DNA of 64,000 nucleotides from Paralvinella palmiformis (lineage: Eukaryota; Annelida; Polychaeta; Terebellida; Alvinellidae): assembly GCA_025642065.1 (NCBI GenBank), contig JAODUP010000550.1, positions 303,501 through 367,500 of the forward strand, read 5' to 3'. Shown in pieces: positions 1-11,790 of the stretch. Both the position numbers and the translations under genes were made by a program. The notes beneath the pieces were generated by a model. That model was not told the DNA's origin. It saw nothing but the letters and a program-made list of their open reading frames with translations, and searched no databases. The stretch's first letter is position 1, and each line of letters begins with the position of its first letter.

Positions 1-50
1 GAAGTTTAGGTTATTTACTATACATCCTTATCTATGACAGAATGGTTGTC

Positions 51-1746
51 CATTCTTTGATTCATGATATATAATATAACTTTTACGGTCAGATTTGTAG
101 GGTCATTCTTTGATTCATGTTATATAATATAACTTTTCCGGTCAGATTTGTACGGTCATTCTTTTATTCATGATATATAATATAACTTTTCCGGTCAGAT
201 TTGTAGGGTCATTCTTTGATTCATGTTATATAATATAATTGTTATAGTCAGATTTGTAGGGTCATTCTTTGATTCATGATATATAATATAACTTTTACGG
301 TCAGATTTGTAGGGTCATTATTTGATTCATGATATATAATATAACTTTTACGGTCAGATTTGTACAGTCATTCTTTGATTCATGTTATATAATATAACTT
401 TTACGGTCAGATTTGTACGGTCATTCTTTTATTCATGATATATAATATAACTTTTACAGTCAGATTTGTACGGTCATTCTTTGATTCATGATATATAATA
501 TAACTTTTACGGTCAGATTTGTACGGTCATTCTTTGATTCATGATATATAATATAACTTTTACGGTCAGATTTGTAGGGTCATTCTTTGATTCATGATAT
601 ATAATATAACTTTTACGGTCAGATTTGTACGGTCATTCTTTGATTCATGATATATAATATAACTTTTACGGTCAGATTTGTAGGGTCATTCTTTGATTCA
701 TGTTATATAATATAATTGTTACAGTCAAATTTGTAGGGTCATTCTTTGATTCATGTTATATAATATAATTGTTATAGTCAGATTTGTACGGTCATTCTTT
801 GATTCATGCTATATAATATAACTTTTACGGTCAGATTTGTACGGTCATTCTTTTATTCATGATATATAATATAACTTTTACGGTCAGATTTGTACGGTCA
901 TTCTTTGATTCATGATATATAATATAACTTTTACGGTCAGATTTGTACAGTCATTCTTTGATTCATGTTATATAATATAACTTTTACGGTCAGATTTGTA
1001 CGGTCATTCATTTATTCATGATATATAATATAACTTTTACGGTCAGATTTGTACGGTCATTCTTTGATTCATGTTATATAATATAACTTTTACGGTCAGA
1101 TTTGTACGGTCATTCTTTGATTCATGATATATAATATAACTTTTACGGTCAGATTTGTACGGTCATTCTTTGATTCATGTTATATAATATAACTTTTCCG
1201 GTCAGATTTGTACGGTCATTCTTTGATTCATGATATATAATATAACTTTTACGGTCAGATTTGTACGGTCATTCTTTTATTCATGATATATAATATAACT
1301 TTTCCGGTCAGATTTGTAGGGTCATTGTTTGATTCATGACATATAATATAACCGTTACGGTCATAGCTGTACGGCCATTCTTTGATTCATGGTATCTAAC
1401 AAAACTGTTACAGTCAGTCTTGTACGGTCATTCTTTGATTCATGGCATCTAATATAACTTTTACAGTCAGATCTTTACGGCCATTCTTTGATTCATGGTA
1501 TATAATATAATTGTTACAGTCAGATTTGTACGGTCACTCTTTGATTCATGGTATATAATATAACTGTTACAGTCAGATTTGTATGGTCATTCTTTGATTC
1601 ATGGTATCTGCTAGAACCTTTACAGTCAGATATCTACGGTCATTCTTTGATTCATTGTATCTAATAGGACTGTTACATTTATATCTGTACCTCCATTCTT
1701 TGATTCATGATATCTAATAGAACATTTACAGTCATGTCTGTACATC
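51..1746. repeat. 53-bp tandem satellite, about 32 copies
   Basis: A 53-bp unit beginning cattctttgattcatg, followed by a TATATAATATAA core and gtcagatttgta, repeats with exact 53-bp spacing from 51 (starts at 51, 104, 157, 210 and so on). Units up to about 1322 differ by only a few bases. From 1323 onward they diverge progressively (tata replaced by tatcta, agattt by agatct), and the array fades out by 1746. Diagnostic variants (ttttattcatg; attgttatagtc; tacagt) recur in blocks. The left edge at 1-50 looks like a degenerate partial unit. No coding potential is seen. Confidence 0.97.
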
Positions 1747-1951
1747 AGATCCATTAGTGTTGTATCGTTAAACCAGATTTTTTAAATGGTTAATTCTTTT
1801 CACTAAAACCAAACAAAATTTCTTCATTTCAAGACGACAATTCGTTTGGTTGTTTGTATAATTTGGTATTACGTTCACACCATTTCTTCTAATGTTATCG
1901 GTGAATCTGTATCCGTGGAGATATCTTTCTTGGAGCTAACGTCATCCGATT

Positions 1952-2660
1952 TTATGAATATCTCATGAATATGAAAATCTCATCTACATTGTCTTTAACA
2001 ACTCGCACAAAATGGACAGCAACATTCCTGTCTTCAGTCACAATGTCACAACAACGTCTTTTGATTACAAGCACCACAAATACAACAAATAGCGGAATCG
2101 GTGTGAACAGCACCGCAAATAAAACCACCGAAGCCGCCATGTCCCCTTCCGGTTGCGGGAAATGTTTCTGGAGCATCAATACGCCAATGGCCAAGTTCTG
2201 GATTCCCGTTTCTACGGCAATGGTGATCGACCTTTTAAGGCCTTGTCTCGAAACAAAGGCAAAAAGAAAACCGAAACCGAAACCACACCAAGGTAGAAAG
2301 ACTCCGAGTTAGTAGTACGTTTGAGTTATCGCTGGCTAATTTGAAAATGTATAGGTTGCTATATATTACAAAAGAGAAGAGCGAAATAAGGAATAGAAAT
2401 GCCGCAGGTTTCAGGAATGTCTCGAAAGGCTTTGTTAATTCTCTTTTCAGTCTATTCAAGAGAATTCCAAGCATACAAGGTCCAACGAATTCAGCAAGGG
2501 TTATTATTATGTTCAGATAAGGTATATCCATCGTGATAAAATTTCTGAATAGACCGGACATGATGAACAATCAGAATGGCATCGTACCTGGAAGTATAAT
2601 AAAGGTTAGCAGTAGTGCCGGTAGGATGGATTGAAACATATATTCCCATTATGATGAGTT
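1952..2660 (-). pseudogene. SLC10-type (sodium/bile-acid cotransporter family) pseudogene fragment
   Basis: Read on the minus strand, three pieces of one membrane protein can be followed. They are LPALLLTFIILPGTMPF, then an in-frame TGA, then a stretch with IPYLNIIITLAEFVGPCMLG, then after a one-base shift near 2300 PWCGFGFGFLFAFVSRQG and IAVETGIQNLAIGVLMLQ, followed by FPQPEGDMAA and a last hydrophobic helix. The ETGIQN segment and the following PQPEGD match the C-terminal core of the SLC10 family, whose members carry sodium-coupled bile-acid or steroid-sulphate transport in the plasma membrane. The stop at about 2570 and the frameshift argue for a dead copy. Sequencing error or unrecognised introns are alternatives. 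Nothing upstream (N-terminal half) was recognised. Confidence 0.62.
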
Positions 2661-2846
2661 TATTAATTCGAAATATAACTAGGATAAATAATGTAACATA
2701 CAAAAATTATATAATGACTTTGTTGTTGACAATAGCCTAGTTGAAAAAATGGCATTAAAATAATTTTATTCTTCCTTTTTAGAGATCTCTTATCGATTCG
2801 CAATGTGTCATTTCAATGTTTATACTTACAAAACGCGAAAACGAGA

Positions 2847-3643
2847 CTAAAGAATGTCAGTGTCATACTGAGGTTGACGTCTCCACCAAGTAAAATACTT
2901 CAGTAATTGCTTTGGATACCTCCTGGAGAACATGCCAGTAACAAAAGTCCAATACATATTTATAATCTCATTCAAATATAAAATGAACAGAAAAGGACAG
3001 CATACAACCTTGACGGGTACCAGTGATACATTCAAATAGTGCGGTTAAACCACGGGGAGTTTTGATTCGAGATTGTAATTCGCTATACATTTGATCGAAG
3101 CGCCTTTAAAATTCTGCCGTAAATACGTTCATTGATAAGTCTGTACCATAAGTTTGTGGCATTGAATCAAAGCATTTACTGAAGTCGATAAACGTATATT
3201 AAAACCTCCCCCCAACTCTTGACATATATTTCTGCATAATGGCCAATAATGTAAATATATGATCAATTGCGGATTTACCTTTCTGATATGCACCTTGATT
3301 GGCATCGAATTTTTGTCTAGATGTGGCCCAAGACATAATTGTTAAAATATGCATACCATGTATTATCAAAAATATTCTTACGAAGTTCAACTAAATCTTT
3401 TGATTATATTCCACGAATATATCACGAATATTGGCATACAAGTTTTATTTTTAAGTAGGATGGTAAATTAGGATTTGTTCTATTTCGACAAAACTGATTT
3501 AAAACAGACGTCTTGGTAGATTTCAGTTTTTCGCAATCATTGGTATTTCTGACTTCAGCCTTTTTTGGTTGGTAACGCTTCGTTTGCCGCTTGTCCATGG
3601 TGTCGGCGGTTGCACTTTGTAGAACATCAACACTATTGTGCAC
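2847..3643 (-). mobile_element. Degenerate LINE reverse-transcriptase fragment
   Basis: Minus-strand translation at 3199-3390 contains NQGAYQKGKSAIDHIFTLLA followed by QKYMSRVGGRF, the region just before the first RT catalytic block in non-LTR elements. At 2847-3035 CCPFLFILYLNEIINMYW resembles the block after the usual GTRQGCMLSP motif. Between them the frame is broken by stops and shifts. A further minus-strand piece at 3422-3643 (LNQFCRNRTN) looks like the linker preceding RT. The clade cannot be fixed from these remnants; it is not the same element as the one at 6.9-11.8 kb. Confidence 0.65.
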
Positions 3644-4692
3644 TCTATTGTTTACGTTATAATTTCTTACGGCATCATAAAGACAATTGTTCAGCTTGGC
3701 ACGGTTGCTTGCACTGCCCAGTACACCAAGAAAGTGAACCGACTTGTTGTCGTCCCATATATACCGAGTATGTTCAACATGGTGATTACTCTCCGTGTCT
3801 ATCTGTTGTACACAGTCAAGGACAGCTGATGTGGCAAAGTGATCGGATTCGTCGAGATCATCAACAGTGAGCAGTATATATACGGTGAGCGGCTATTCAA
3901 CGTGTGAATGATGTGGATTTTTCACAGTGGTAGCAGTGATAAGCCAGATTTGTTTACGTTTCCCTTTTTCCCTTGTCGGCAGATTGGCGTGGGCTGTTGA
4001 ATGTGTCAACGGTGTGAATATCATGTACGCTCAACACCGTCAAGAGGAATGAAATGGTCAATATTTCAAGTTCTGCTGATATAATCACCAGTTAGGATTA
4101 TATAATCTTCCGGGGTTACAGAATGTAACACAATATTGCATCAAGTTCAACTACATCATCCCTTTCGTCTCGTTGGATAAAAAAGGTTGAACCATCAAAA
4201 GGTAGGTATACATATTCTACAGTAATGGGCTTTTCTAAACTGATCCTGCTTTGTCTCTATCGCGTGCAGCTTGTATCGGCGGATATAGGCGGCGTATGCT
4301 AAAATATTTGCCTATCCTGATATCAGATCCAGGAGCCTTTAGTTTGGATCTGGCGTTCTCCACAATGCTTCTGACTCACGAAAATGTGTAACAATTGGAC
4401 GTTGACGACTATCACATTTGGTCAGGGCCGTCTTAACGCATGGGCCCAACGGACACTTGCCCGCTGGCCCAACAAGCATAGGGGGCCCACAAGCATAGGG
4501 ACCCATGCTAATTTGTGTATGTTATGTTATGTATGTATGTTACTGGGCCGTTTTAACGCATGGGCATCCTGGGCAGTTGCTAATCTATGTATGATGTAAG
4601 TTGCTGTGAGTGGTTGTGTTGTTAGGGACCCCAGTGCACTGCTCTGCCCGGGAGCCTATCTGTAATAATTGGACATAGGCGTCGTTAAGACG
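3644..4692. other. No gene recognised; small internal duplication
   Basis: No convincing coding region. The segment gggccgtcttaacgcatggg (from about 4425) recurs in diverged form at about 4544 (gggccgttttaacgcatggg), suggesting a dispersed repeat end with an internal copy. ORFs here lack recognisable motifs. Confidence 0.5.
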
Positions 4693-4929
4693 TCACTGCC
4701 TTTGGTGCCGACTCGATGTGGGCGTTCGATGTTGATCGATTGGATCACTTCTTTGGCCATTTGGAGTTGTCAAGACATCGCGGACTTTTTGTTCGGATTG
4801 TTCCCACGTTTCCCTCTGACCTTCTGGGACACCATAGAACACCGGGTTACTTCTTCTTGGTTGGCCTTCCTGCGCAGTTATCTTACTTTCCATCAATTTT
4901 ACTTTAGTTTGGTGTCTCAAGGGTGACAT
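4693..4929 (-). mobile_element. LINE ORF1-like fragment (L1/transposase-22 type)
   Basis: The minus-strand frame contains RRSNPVFYGVPEGQRETWEQ followed by SEQKVRDVL, the pattern of the RNA-binding part of L1/Tx1-type ORF1 proteins (RRNNl.f.GipE ... ETWeqSE.kV). The reading is interrupted on both sides. It is probably a relic of a retrotransposon distinct from the element at 6.9-11.8 kb. Confidence 0.5.
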
Positions 4930-5810
4930 TTGTTAGTTTTTCAGAAATTGTCCATTGCTCGCCACATTTATGTTATACAGTAAATGGCAGTTATCCAATC
5001 ATTCATAGAAATCCAGAAGCTCGTTTTCTATTTTGGTCATTTTGATTATAAATTCTAATTCCGAATTACGTACGTACCTGTTTGACGTCGGAGCGCAGTC
5101 CTACCATGAGTGATATAATAGTTTGCAGGTTTGTTGCTGTTTTGTTGTATCGATTATCACAGGTTCGCTGACACTTTCAAACAATGGTCGTTAATTGTTT
5201 AATTTAGATGTTTTGTTTGAAATTCCCGCTTTCTTTGCTCTGTGAGCTGTTGTTTCTTTATTTCCTCTTCCTTTCTACCACTTTCCGGATATCCTTGCAA
5301 CATCCTTGCGTGTTTATGACCAACTTTGAGGCAACGTATATATGTTATTACCAGTTGTTTGGAATAAATCGCTAATATTGTGTGGGAATGAACAAGATTC
5401 GCCTTTTTTTTCATACACCCAATCTTTTATTTTTAATAATATATATATAAATATTTTAAAAATTAAAAAATCAACCTGCGAAAATGAAACAAATCTAGTT
5501 TTTTTTGTAATAAAATATTTATTACCAGAATTACAGTATAATAGGTATACATATTAATATTTTTACAGTACAGTTTTTTAATTAGACACGCAGTCATATC
5601 AGTTGATTGGAATAATTTCCGTCTGTCTTCTTTTGCTTTTCCTGCGAGTATTCTGTTTTCTGTAGTTCTTCCCATCCTGTAGCGTTCTCTTATTGCGTCG
5701 CGTCGTTTGTGATGGCCTCCTCTCACGGTTGGTTATCCAACTGGATCGTTCGATTGATGTTTGGACTGTCTCTATCCACAGAACACACAAGTCCCGGACC
5801 GCGCGAGCAC
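4930..5810. other. Unassigned region with basic ORF fragments
   Basis: Minus-strand frames at 5199-5414 and 5463-5820 are rich in Lys, Arg, Glu and Gln (for example RKEEEIKKQQLTEQRKREFQ and MGRTTENRILAGKAKEDRRK). They may belong to the same retroelement debris as 4693-4929, but I could not assign a domain. Confidence 0.3.
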
Positions 5811-5811
5811 G

Positions 5812-5935
5812 CACATACATTCATACATATATACACATACATATGCATATATACATACATACATATATATATATATACACGCTTATATACATATATACAT
5901 CCACACAGACGCATACACATATGGATATTGTTATA
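5812..5935. repeat. (TACATA)n-rich low-complexity tract
   Basis: Runs of acatacat, atatacac and atatatatat without coding bias. ORFs over it translate to HTYIHIYIH-type low complexity. AT-rich simple-sequence DNA continues in weaker form to about 6400. Confidence 0.85.
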
Positions 5936-6930
5936 TAACACAGTTATGTATCAATAGTTTTCTGTATACTCGAGCTGAAAAACCGTAAATATATGCTGAG
6001 ATCATTTCCATAATAACAAGTAAAAATATTCGTTCAGACAGTATAGATACACAGAGACGTTTATTTATTATTGATGGTAGACGTTACAATATTGAAATAT
6101 TTGAAAACCGAGACAAGTAAGGTTATACACACTTTTGTTTGAAAATAAAATATTTTAAAAATTAAACAGAATCAACTACATAGCGAAAGTGTTTACGATT
6201 ACTCTTACAAACATATACACACGCATATACGGATATATACATGCACGTACTTACACGTACTCATGCAAACAAATATACATAATATTCATCCAGACATTTT
6301 TCCGTGAACATACATATATACACGCATTTTTATACACTTTGTTAGCATTTTTATAATTATAGCAATACACCAAGACATATACATCTGCGCATATCCTATA
6401 GTGTCCACGCTTCCGAGTCATGGTCTTAATAATCTCTTTACAAAAAAATTAGCCAGTACTTTTTCTTAAGCACTTTTGAAACATGATATTTATATAACAC
6501 TCTTTTCATAAACTATATGGTATATAATAATATTTACCACCACCACAATAAAGGGTGCGTCTACACCAGTACTTTTAGTAAAATGTGTAACTCTCAATAT
6601 TTAACTATAGTCGTTCTGAGCTTAATTATTGTGTGGTCTTAACTATATCATTGGCGTATAGTTTATAGTTATAATTTAACAATTATCTCTTGCGGAATTT
6701 ATATGGTAGATTTATCAATATTAGCTTAATAATTATATTTCTTTTTGCTTAACGTAATTGAATTTATAATGCCTGGAAGATATTTCCAGACCCTTGCAGG
6801 GTTTTCTTTCTTTTAGATATCGGTAAGGATTGGGTCGGTTTGTTATTGGGTAAGCTCGTACAACGGTTCGACTTTTGGACTCGCCTATCTAGGGTTGTTA
6901 AGCATTATGTTTTGTACTAATTATCGAGCG
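5936..6930. other. AT-rich spacer, probably including the LINE 3' UTR
   Basis: No coding region recognised. The part nearest 6930 directly follows the ORF2 stop codon of the retrotransposon to the right (which reads leftward), so some of it may be that element's 3' untranslated region. No clear poly(A) tail or target-site duplication was found. Confidence 0.4.
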
Positions 6931-9900
6931 TTAATGAGTTGACTGGAGACGGTGGGGTATCTCTACCCATATTTGTTTAAATAAGGTCGGATTCATTGTC
7001 TGGAAATCGACTTTCAGTTTTTCTTCTATTCGGCAGTATAGGAAGTTCCGTATCTGACTCACTAGGCCAGTCGTAATATTCTTCCGAAAATACCAAATAG
7101 TGTCTTTTCCTATATTAATCAAAATAATAATTCATCGTTGTAGATAGGTAGGGGCTTTATCTTTGGGGAGTAGGTTATATATGATTGAACGGTAGTTTAG
7201 GATGATTTCCCCATCTATATTTGGTTCGTGTTTTCGAATTAATGATATAATTTCTTTCCAGGTAATTTTAGCAATTTTACAGTGGAGGAAGGCGTGTTCT
7301 GTTGTCTCTACCCGTTTACAGTAATCACACAATGGATTTTTCCGGAGATGAAAACGATATAGTCGATGATTTATTGGTAATATTTCAGTGTATAATTCTC
7401 CAACTAAGGGCTCTTGTTTGTGGATAGTTATTTTTGTCATGTATGTTTTGCCATGAAGTCTTAAAATCGATGTTTGGATGTTTTGATACAACTCTGGATT
7501 TGGTTCTGTCTTTGTTAAGGAGAGACCAATAAACAAATTTTGTTGGGATTATGTTCGTTGGTAGTGAGTTTCCAAATAATGGAGTTGTTTGTTTAAACGA
7601 ACTTAGGCAGCTCTCGTAAAAGGCAGATGGTTGTGGTGCGTGGGGAATCATATTTCTTGTTGCTAGTGGTTTAAGGTTTCTTAGTTGAAAGCCGAGCCAG
7701 TATTCGGTAAAGGAGTGCCATTTTTTAAAGGAACCGAAGAGGAACTGATATATGTGTTTTATATGAAAGGCTTCAATTTTTGTGGGGATGTTTACCATTC
7801 GGAGCCCTCCGTCACAAAAATCTTATAGATTACATTTCTCTTGATAAATTCTGGGCCATTATACCAGAAATAATTAAATATATACTTTGTATAGAAAGAA
7901 ATGCTAGTTTTATCTAGTGGTAAGGTCGAGTAGACATGCCATAATTTCGAACATGCAAATACATTTATTATGTGTGGTTTTAGTGTCATAGCAAGATGTC
8001 TAGTTTTAAGTAGGTCAATTGTAGAGGCGAACTTGGGTCGGATATTATTTGTGTTGTAGACTGAATAGTTGCCAATTCCGAGGTAAACTCCGTAAAATTT
8101 AAAAAACGATGATGTCATATTGATGTTAAAGGTTTCTGGTCTTTTGTTTGCCCAAGCGCCTAGCCAAAGTCCTTTACTCTTGCTTTTATTTATTATGGCT
8201 CCGGAAGCTGTACCAAAGTAATTGGCTATTTCAAAGGATCTTGTTACTGATGGTAGATCAGTTAAGATAAGGGTCGCGTCCTCCGCATATTGCGTTATTC
8301 GAATTTTTTTTTTCATGGTTGGTAATTTTAGTCCATTTATGTAAGGGTCTTTTCTGATTTGATTAGCCAAGAATTCTATGTATAAGACGTAGAGAAAAGG
8401 TATAAGGGACAGCCTTATCTGACACCACGGGTTATTTGGAAGGGTTTGGAGAAGAAGCCATCAACTTCTATTATTGAAGTGATATCTTTGTATAATAGCT
8501 GTACCCACTTAATGATGGAGTCTCCAAATCCATAGGATTGAAGAGCGGCGAATAAAAAATCGTGGGAGACTTATTAAAAATTAATATACAATGTAGTTGT
8601 TTTACATTAACGTAATCTATTAGGTTTCTAATTAAATGTATATTGTCGAGGATTGAACGCCCTTTTGTTGCGCAAGTTTGGTCCAAGTTAATTATGTTGT
8701 CCATTAGTCTATTTGTTAAGACTTTAGCTATAATCTTATAATCGAAGTTTAAAAGAGAGATAGGCCGCCAGTAATCGAGATTTTCATGGAATATTTTATT
8801 TTTGCAGAAAAGTGTTATGATCCCTTCTCTTTGTGTGGGGAGTAAGCGACCTTCTTTATATAGTATATTGATTATTTGGGTAAATTCCTCCAACATAAGA
8901 TGAATGAATTGGGAATAAAATTCTTTTGGAAGTCCGTCGCTGCCTGGGCATTTATTATTACTCATGGATTTTATCGCTCTTAAGATTTCTTCCTTAGTTA
9001 TGTTATGTCCCTTTCCCAGGAGTTAGTGTCTGTTGTGAAAAGAAATTCTTTCATTGTTTTTTTGTTTACTGGTTTCGATGAAAGGAGGGATTCGTAATAT
9101 AGTCTGCATTATTTTAATATTTCTTTTTGTTCGGTATATTGTTTTCCATTTCGAATTAAGGATGGCATATGTTTTTTCATTATATTCTTTTCTTCTTTTC
9201 TCAAGAAGAATGTTGCTGTCTTTTCTGAGCTATCTATCTGTTGAATCCGTGATCGGATTTTACTTCCCTCATTTTCTTTTGTTAAAAGTAATTTTAATTG
9301 TTGTTCTAAATTTAGAATTTCTTCTTTGAAGGCTCCTGGAAGATCAGTTTGTAGCTGTTGGTATTTGGAAAGTTTATATTCTAGGACAGTTATTTTATTT
9401 CTTGTTTTATTTGCTAATCGTTTAGAGTGATTTATTATTATTTCTTTGCAGTTATTTTTGCACTGCTCCAACCATTCAGGATTTATCTGGTGTTTTTTAT
9501 ATTCGGAGAGAAATTCTATTATTTCTTGTTGTAATTTTTGGTCCATGAGAACGGACACGTTGCTCTTCCAGTAGGATGTACCACGTTTCTGGCTAGAGGT
9601 CCTCTCTGTTAATGTGACGAATTTGTGGTCTGAGAAGATGTTGGGAATTATATTACAATCTAATGTGTCTTTTAATGCAGGTTTGTTTACATAGAAACGA
9701 TCTAGACGGCAATATATTCCGGATCGATTCCATGTAAACTCCTGATTTTGGGGATGTAGATGACGGAAAGCATCCGACAGTTCAAATTCGTTTTGAATAG
9801 AGTCATTATTTTTTTTCCTACGTGACCTCTTCGTGTATTACCACCCAATTTATCCATGTCTGAGTTTTCAGTAAAATTAAAATCACCTCCTATAAAAAGG

Positions 9901-10262
9901 TGCATCTTGCAATGGCAGAAGGATTCTAGACTAATTATGAATTTGGGCAGTAGACATTAATAAAGCGGTAGTTGATTTGATTAATTTTTAAGGTTAGGGT
10001 AACTAAACGGCCAAAACTGTCATGGTGGAAGGAGATTAATTTGTGTTTGAATTTTGGGTGTAACATAATTGCCACACCTCGACTTCGGAAGGATCCAAAG
10101 GACCACCAAATAGGACCTTTCCATTCATTTTGAATTTGTTTTGCAATTTTATTACCAAAAATGTGTGTTTCCTGTATAAAGATGATGTCGAAATGTTTTT
10201 GTTTGCAATATTCGTTTATTACTGTTTAGTAACCCAGAGATGTTAATAGTAGTAATTATGAA
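6931..10262 (-). pseudogene. Retrotransposon ORF2 (endonuclease-reverse transcriptase), broken
   Basis: Endonuclease: FDIIFIQETHIF at about 10160-10195 and GGDFNFTENSDMDKLGG near 9850-9905 carry the catalytic E and the DFN block. A linker rich in Lys and Gln lies at 9109-9558. Reverse transcriptase: NNKCPGSDGLPKEFY near 8920-8965, YWRPISLLNFDYKIIAKVL near 8710-8790, then QYAEDATLILTD near 8260-8300, where the usual YADD box reads YAED. C-terminal Cys/His motif: PLCDYCKRVETTEHAFLHC near 7270-7350. Reading continues to a stop at 6931. The frame is lost several times, for example at 7128, 7385-7536, about 7795 and 8400-8470, so no full protein can be made. Confidence 0.85.
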
Positions 10263-10359
10263 AGAGGTCGTCAGTGGGTGGATATTTTATTTTAACTTTT
10301 CTTTCGTGGATTCTATTGGTGGGTTGTCATCTTCCGAAGTGGTTTGGTTTTGGTTTTGT

Positions 10360-10605
10360 TGTTCGGGGAGAATCCCCAGGCTGTCGCTTAATCAGCACAG
10401 CCTCTATGTTGGAGTGGTTGAGAAACCTCCTCCCCCACCACTCACAGGGGAGCAGTACGAAAAGATGGAGCCGAAATACCCTGAGGGTGGTCACTGCCGG
10501 AGTGTTTTACGCCCTCAGGGGGTTTTTAACGTCCCCCTTTATTTTAAATAATTCAGTGGAGACGGCAGCGCCATTTAACGTGGTCAGCCACCCACGATGT
10601 AGTGA
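10360..10605. repeat. Dispersed GC-richer repeat, copy 1
   Basis: From ggggagaatccccaggctgt to gtggtcagccacccacgat this segment matches 50098-50310 nearly base for base through the core (ggagtggttgagaaa, ctcccccaccactcacaggg, ccctgagggtggtcactgcc). The two differ mainly in a short stretch near the right end. It sits between ORF1 and ORF2 of the retrotransposon. The class is unknown. Confidence 0.85.
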
Positions 10606-10711
10606 GCCGAGAAATTAATCCCTGGAAAAGTTTCGACCTCTTACGACCTCCGACGTGTCTCTTTTACCCTTCCTTCGCTTTTTCTTATTTTTGGGGGGTA
10701 ACTGTTGCCAG

Positions 10712-11713
10712 CTATCGGGAGTGTTTTGGTTTACGAAGGAAATTTCCACTTCCATTTTGTCGGAGGAAGTGCCCTTTTTCATTTTCTATTTTGTTATTTT
10801 GTTGGTCATCTGTCTCTGATGGTATGTCTATTATTAGGGCTTCTTCGGAAGACGACAATTCTTGTTGTATGTTTATTTCTGTTTCGGACTTTGTGTTTGT
10901 ATCGTTTTCTTGTGTCTTTTTGTTTTCTGTTCGTTCAATGGTTGACATGGCTGCTTCATCCATGTCATCGTGCACAATGGGGACGTTTCCAGTCAAGGCC
11001 GCTTTATAGCCGCCTTGGCATTCAACGTCTCTATGGCCGAAAGACCGGCATTGCCGACAGCAGGGAGTGGTGCAGCCAGCATGTATGTGTCCTTCACGTC
11101 GACAGCGCAGACAAACTGGAGGCCTCCCGGTGTACGTAATTAAGGTTTCATGGTAGGTGTTTGCTGTCATGTCGTACACTTTGTAAAGGTATGGTATCTG
11201 CGTAGTGTCGTTCGTATCATTAAGTCGGAGGATGGCACTCCTTACCTGTATTCCCGTGTTAAATAAGTTTGCGCCGCTATTAAATTTCACCGTGCTTTTG
11301 TCATATTTAACGGCCTTTACCATAATGGCTTCACCAAAGGTGGCTTGTAATTGTCTCGCTATCCAAGGCGGAAGCCAGTGTATTCGTATTTTAACCTCTT
11401 TTTTAGAAACGGTACCAAAACTTCCTTAGAAGTTGTTTACCACAACTTCACCTGCATTTAGCATTTTTTGTTTGCTTTCGTCAGAGCGAAGTGTGACGTA
11501 CCATTCTGCATTACGAGAAAGAAGTGGCCCTAAATGTTCTAGTTCTGCCGCAGGGACTAGCTGCGTTAAGGCGAGTCGAACGTCGAAACGATTTTCGTAT
11601 CAAGTCCTTTCTCGAATGTCGTTGGCACGAGAGATCTCCTGGCGCTTCCATTCCTCGTCAGTTAAAGGATTATTATCCTTAGGTCCGTTGAAATTCCTGC
11701 GTGTCGTACTCAT
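10712..11713 (-). pseudogene. Retrotransposon ORF1 (zinc-knuckle RNA-binding protein), two internal stops
   Basis: A minus-strand ATG at 11713 opens MSTTRRNFNGPKDNN. TGA at 11600-11602 and TAA at 11426-11428 interrupt the frame. The intact part (11323-10712) contains CLRCRREGHIHAGCTTPCCR followed by QCRSFGHRDVEC, that is, two CCHC-type knuckles (C-x2-C-x4-H-x4-C), and an acidic Ser/Glu-rich tail. This arrangement is typical of Tx1/Jockey-type ORF1 nucleic-acid-binding proteins. It precedes ORF2 by about 450 bp. Confidence 0.82.
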
Positions 11714-11790
11714 CCTATCCCAAAACACCTCCACGGAAATCTTTAGTAAAAAGCGAAAGATTTATACGTGGAGTAAAAAGCGACAGATTT

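Larger units (their letters stand above)
6931..11790 (-). mobile_element. Tx1/L1-clade non-LTR retrotransposon, nearly full length but disabled
   Basis: Reading leftward on the minus strand, an ORF1 with paired zinc knuckles (11713-10712) is followed by an ORF2 with an apurinic-type endonuclease, a linker, a reverse transcriptase and a C-terminal Cys/His motif (about 10262-6931). The order and motifs are those of L1-like elements; the RT wording (PGSDGLPKEFY, WRPISLLNFDYKIIAKVLTN) and the zinc-knuckle ORF1 fit the Tx1 branch. Multiple stops and frameshifts show that it is inactive. Between the ORFs (about 10360-10605) lies a segment also present at 50.1 kb. Confidence 0.88.

Noticed and set aside
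51..1746. CRISPR-like regular spacing
   Set aside because: Whole 53-bp units repeat with no unique spacers, and the rest of the window is a eukaryotic intron-bearing gene. It is a tandem satellite.
5693..5988. Overlapping ORFs rich in His, Ile, Tyr and Thr
   Set aside because: Low-complexity translation of a (TACATA)n tract, open in several frames on both strands.
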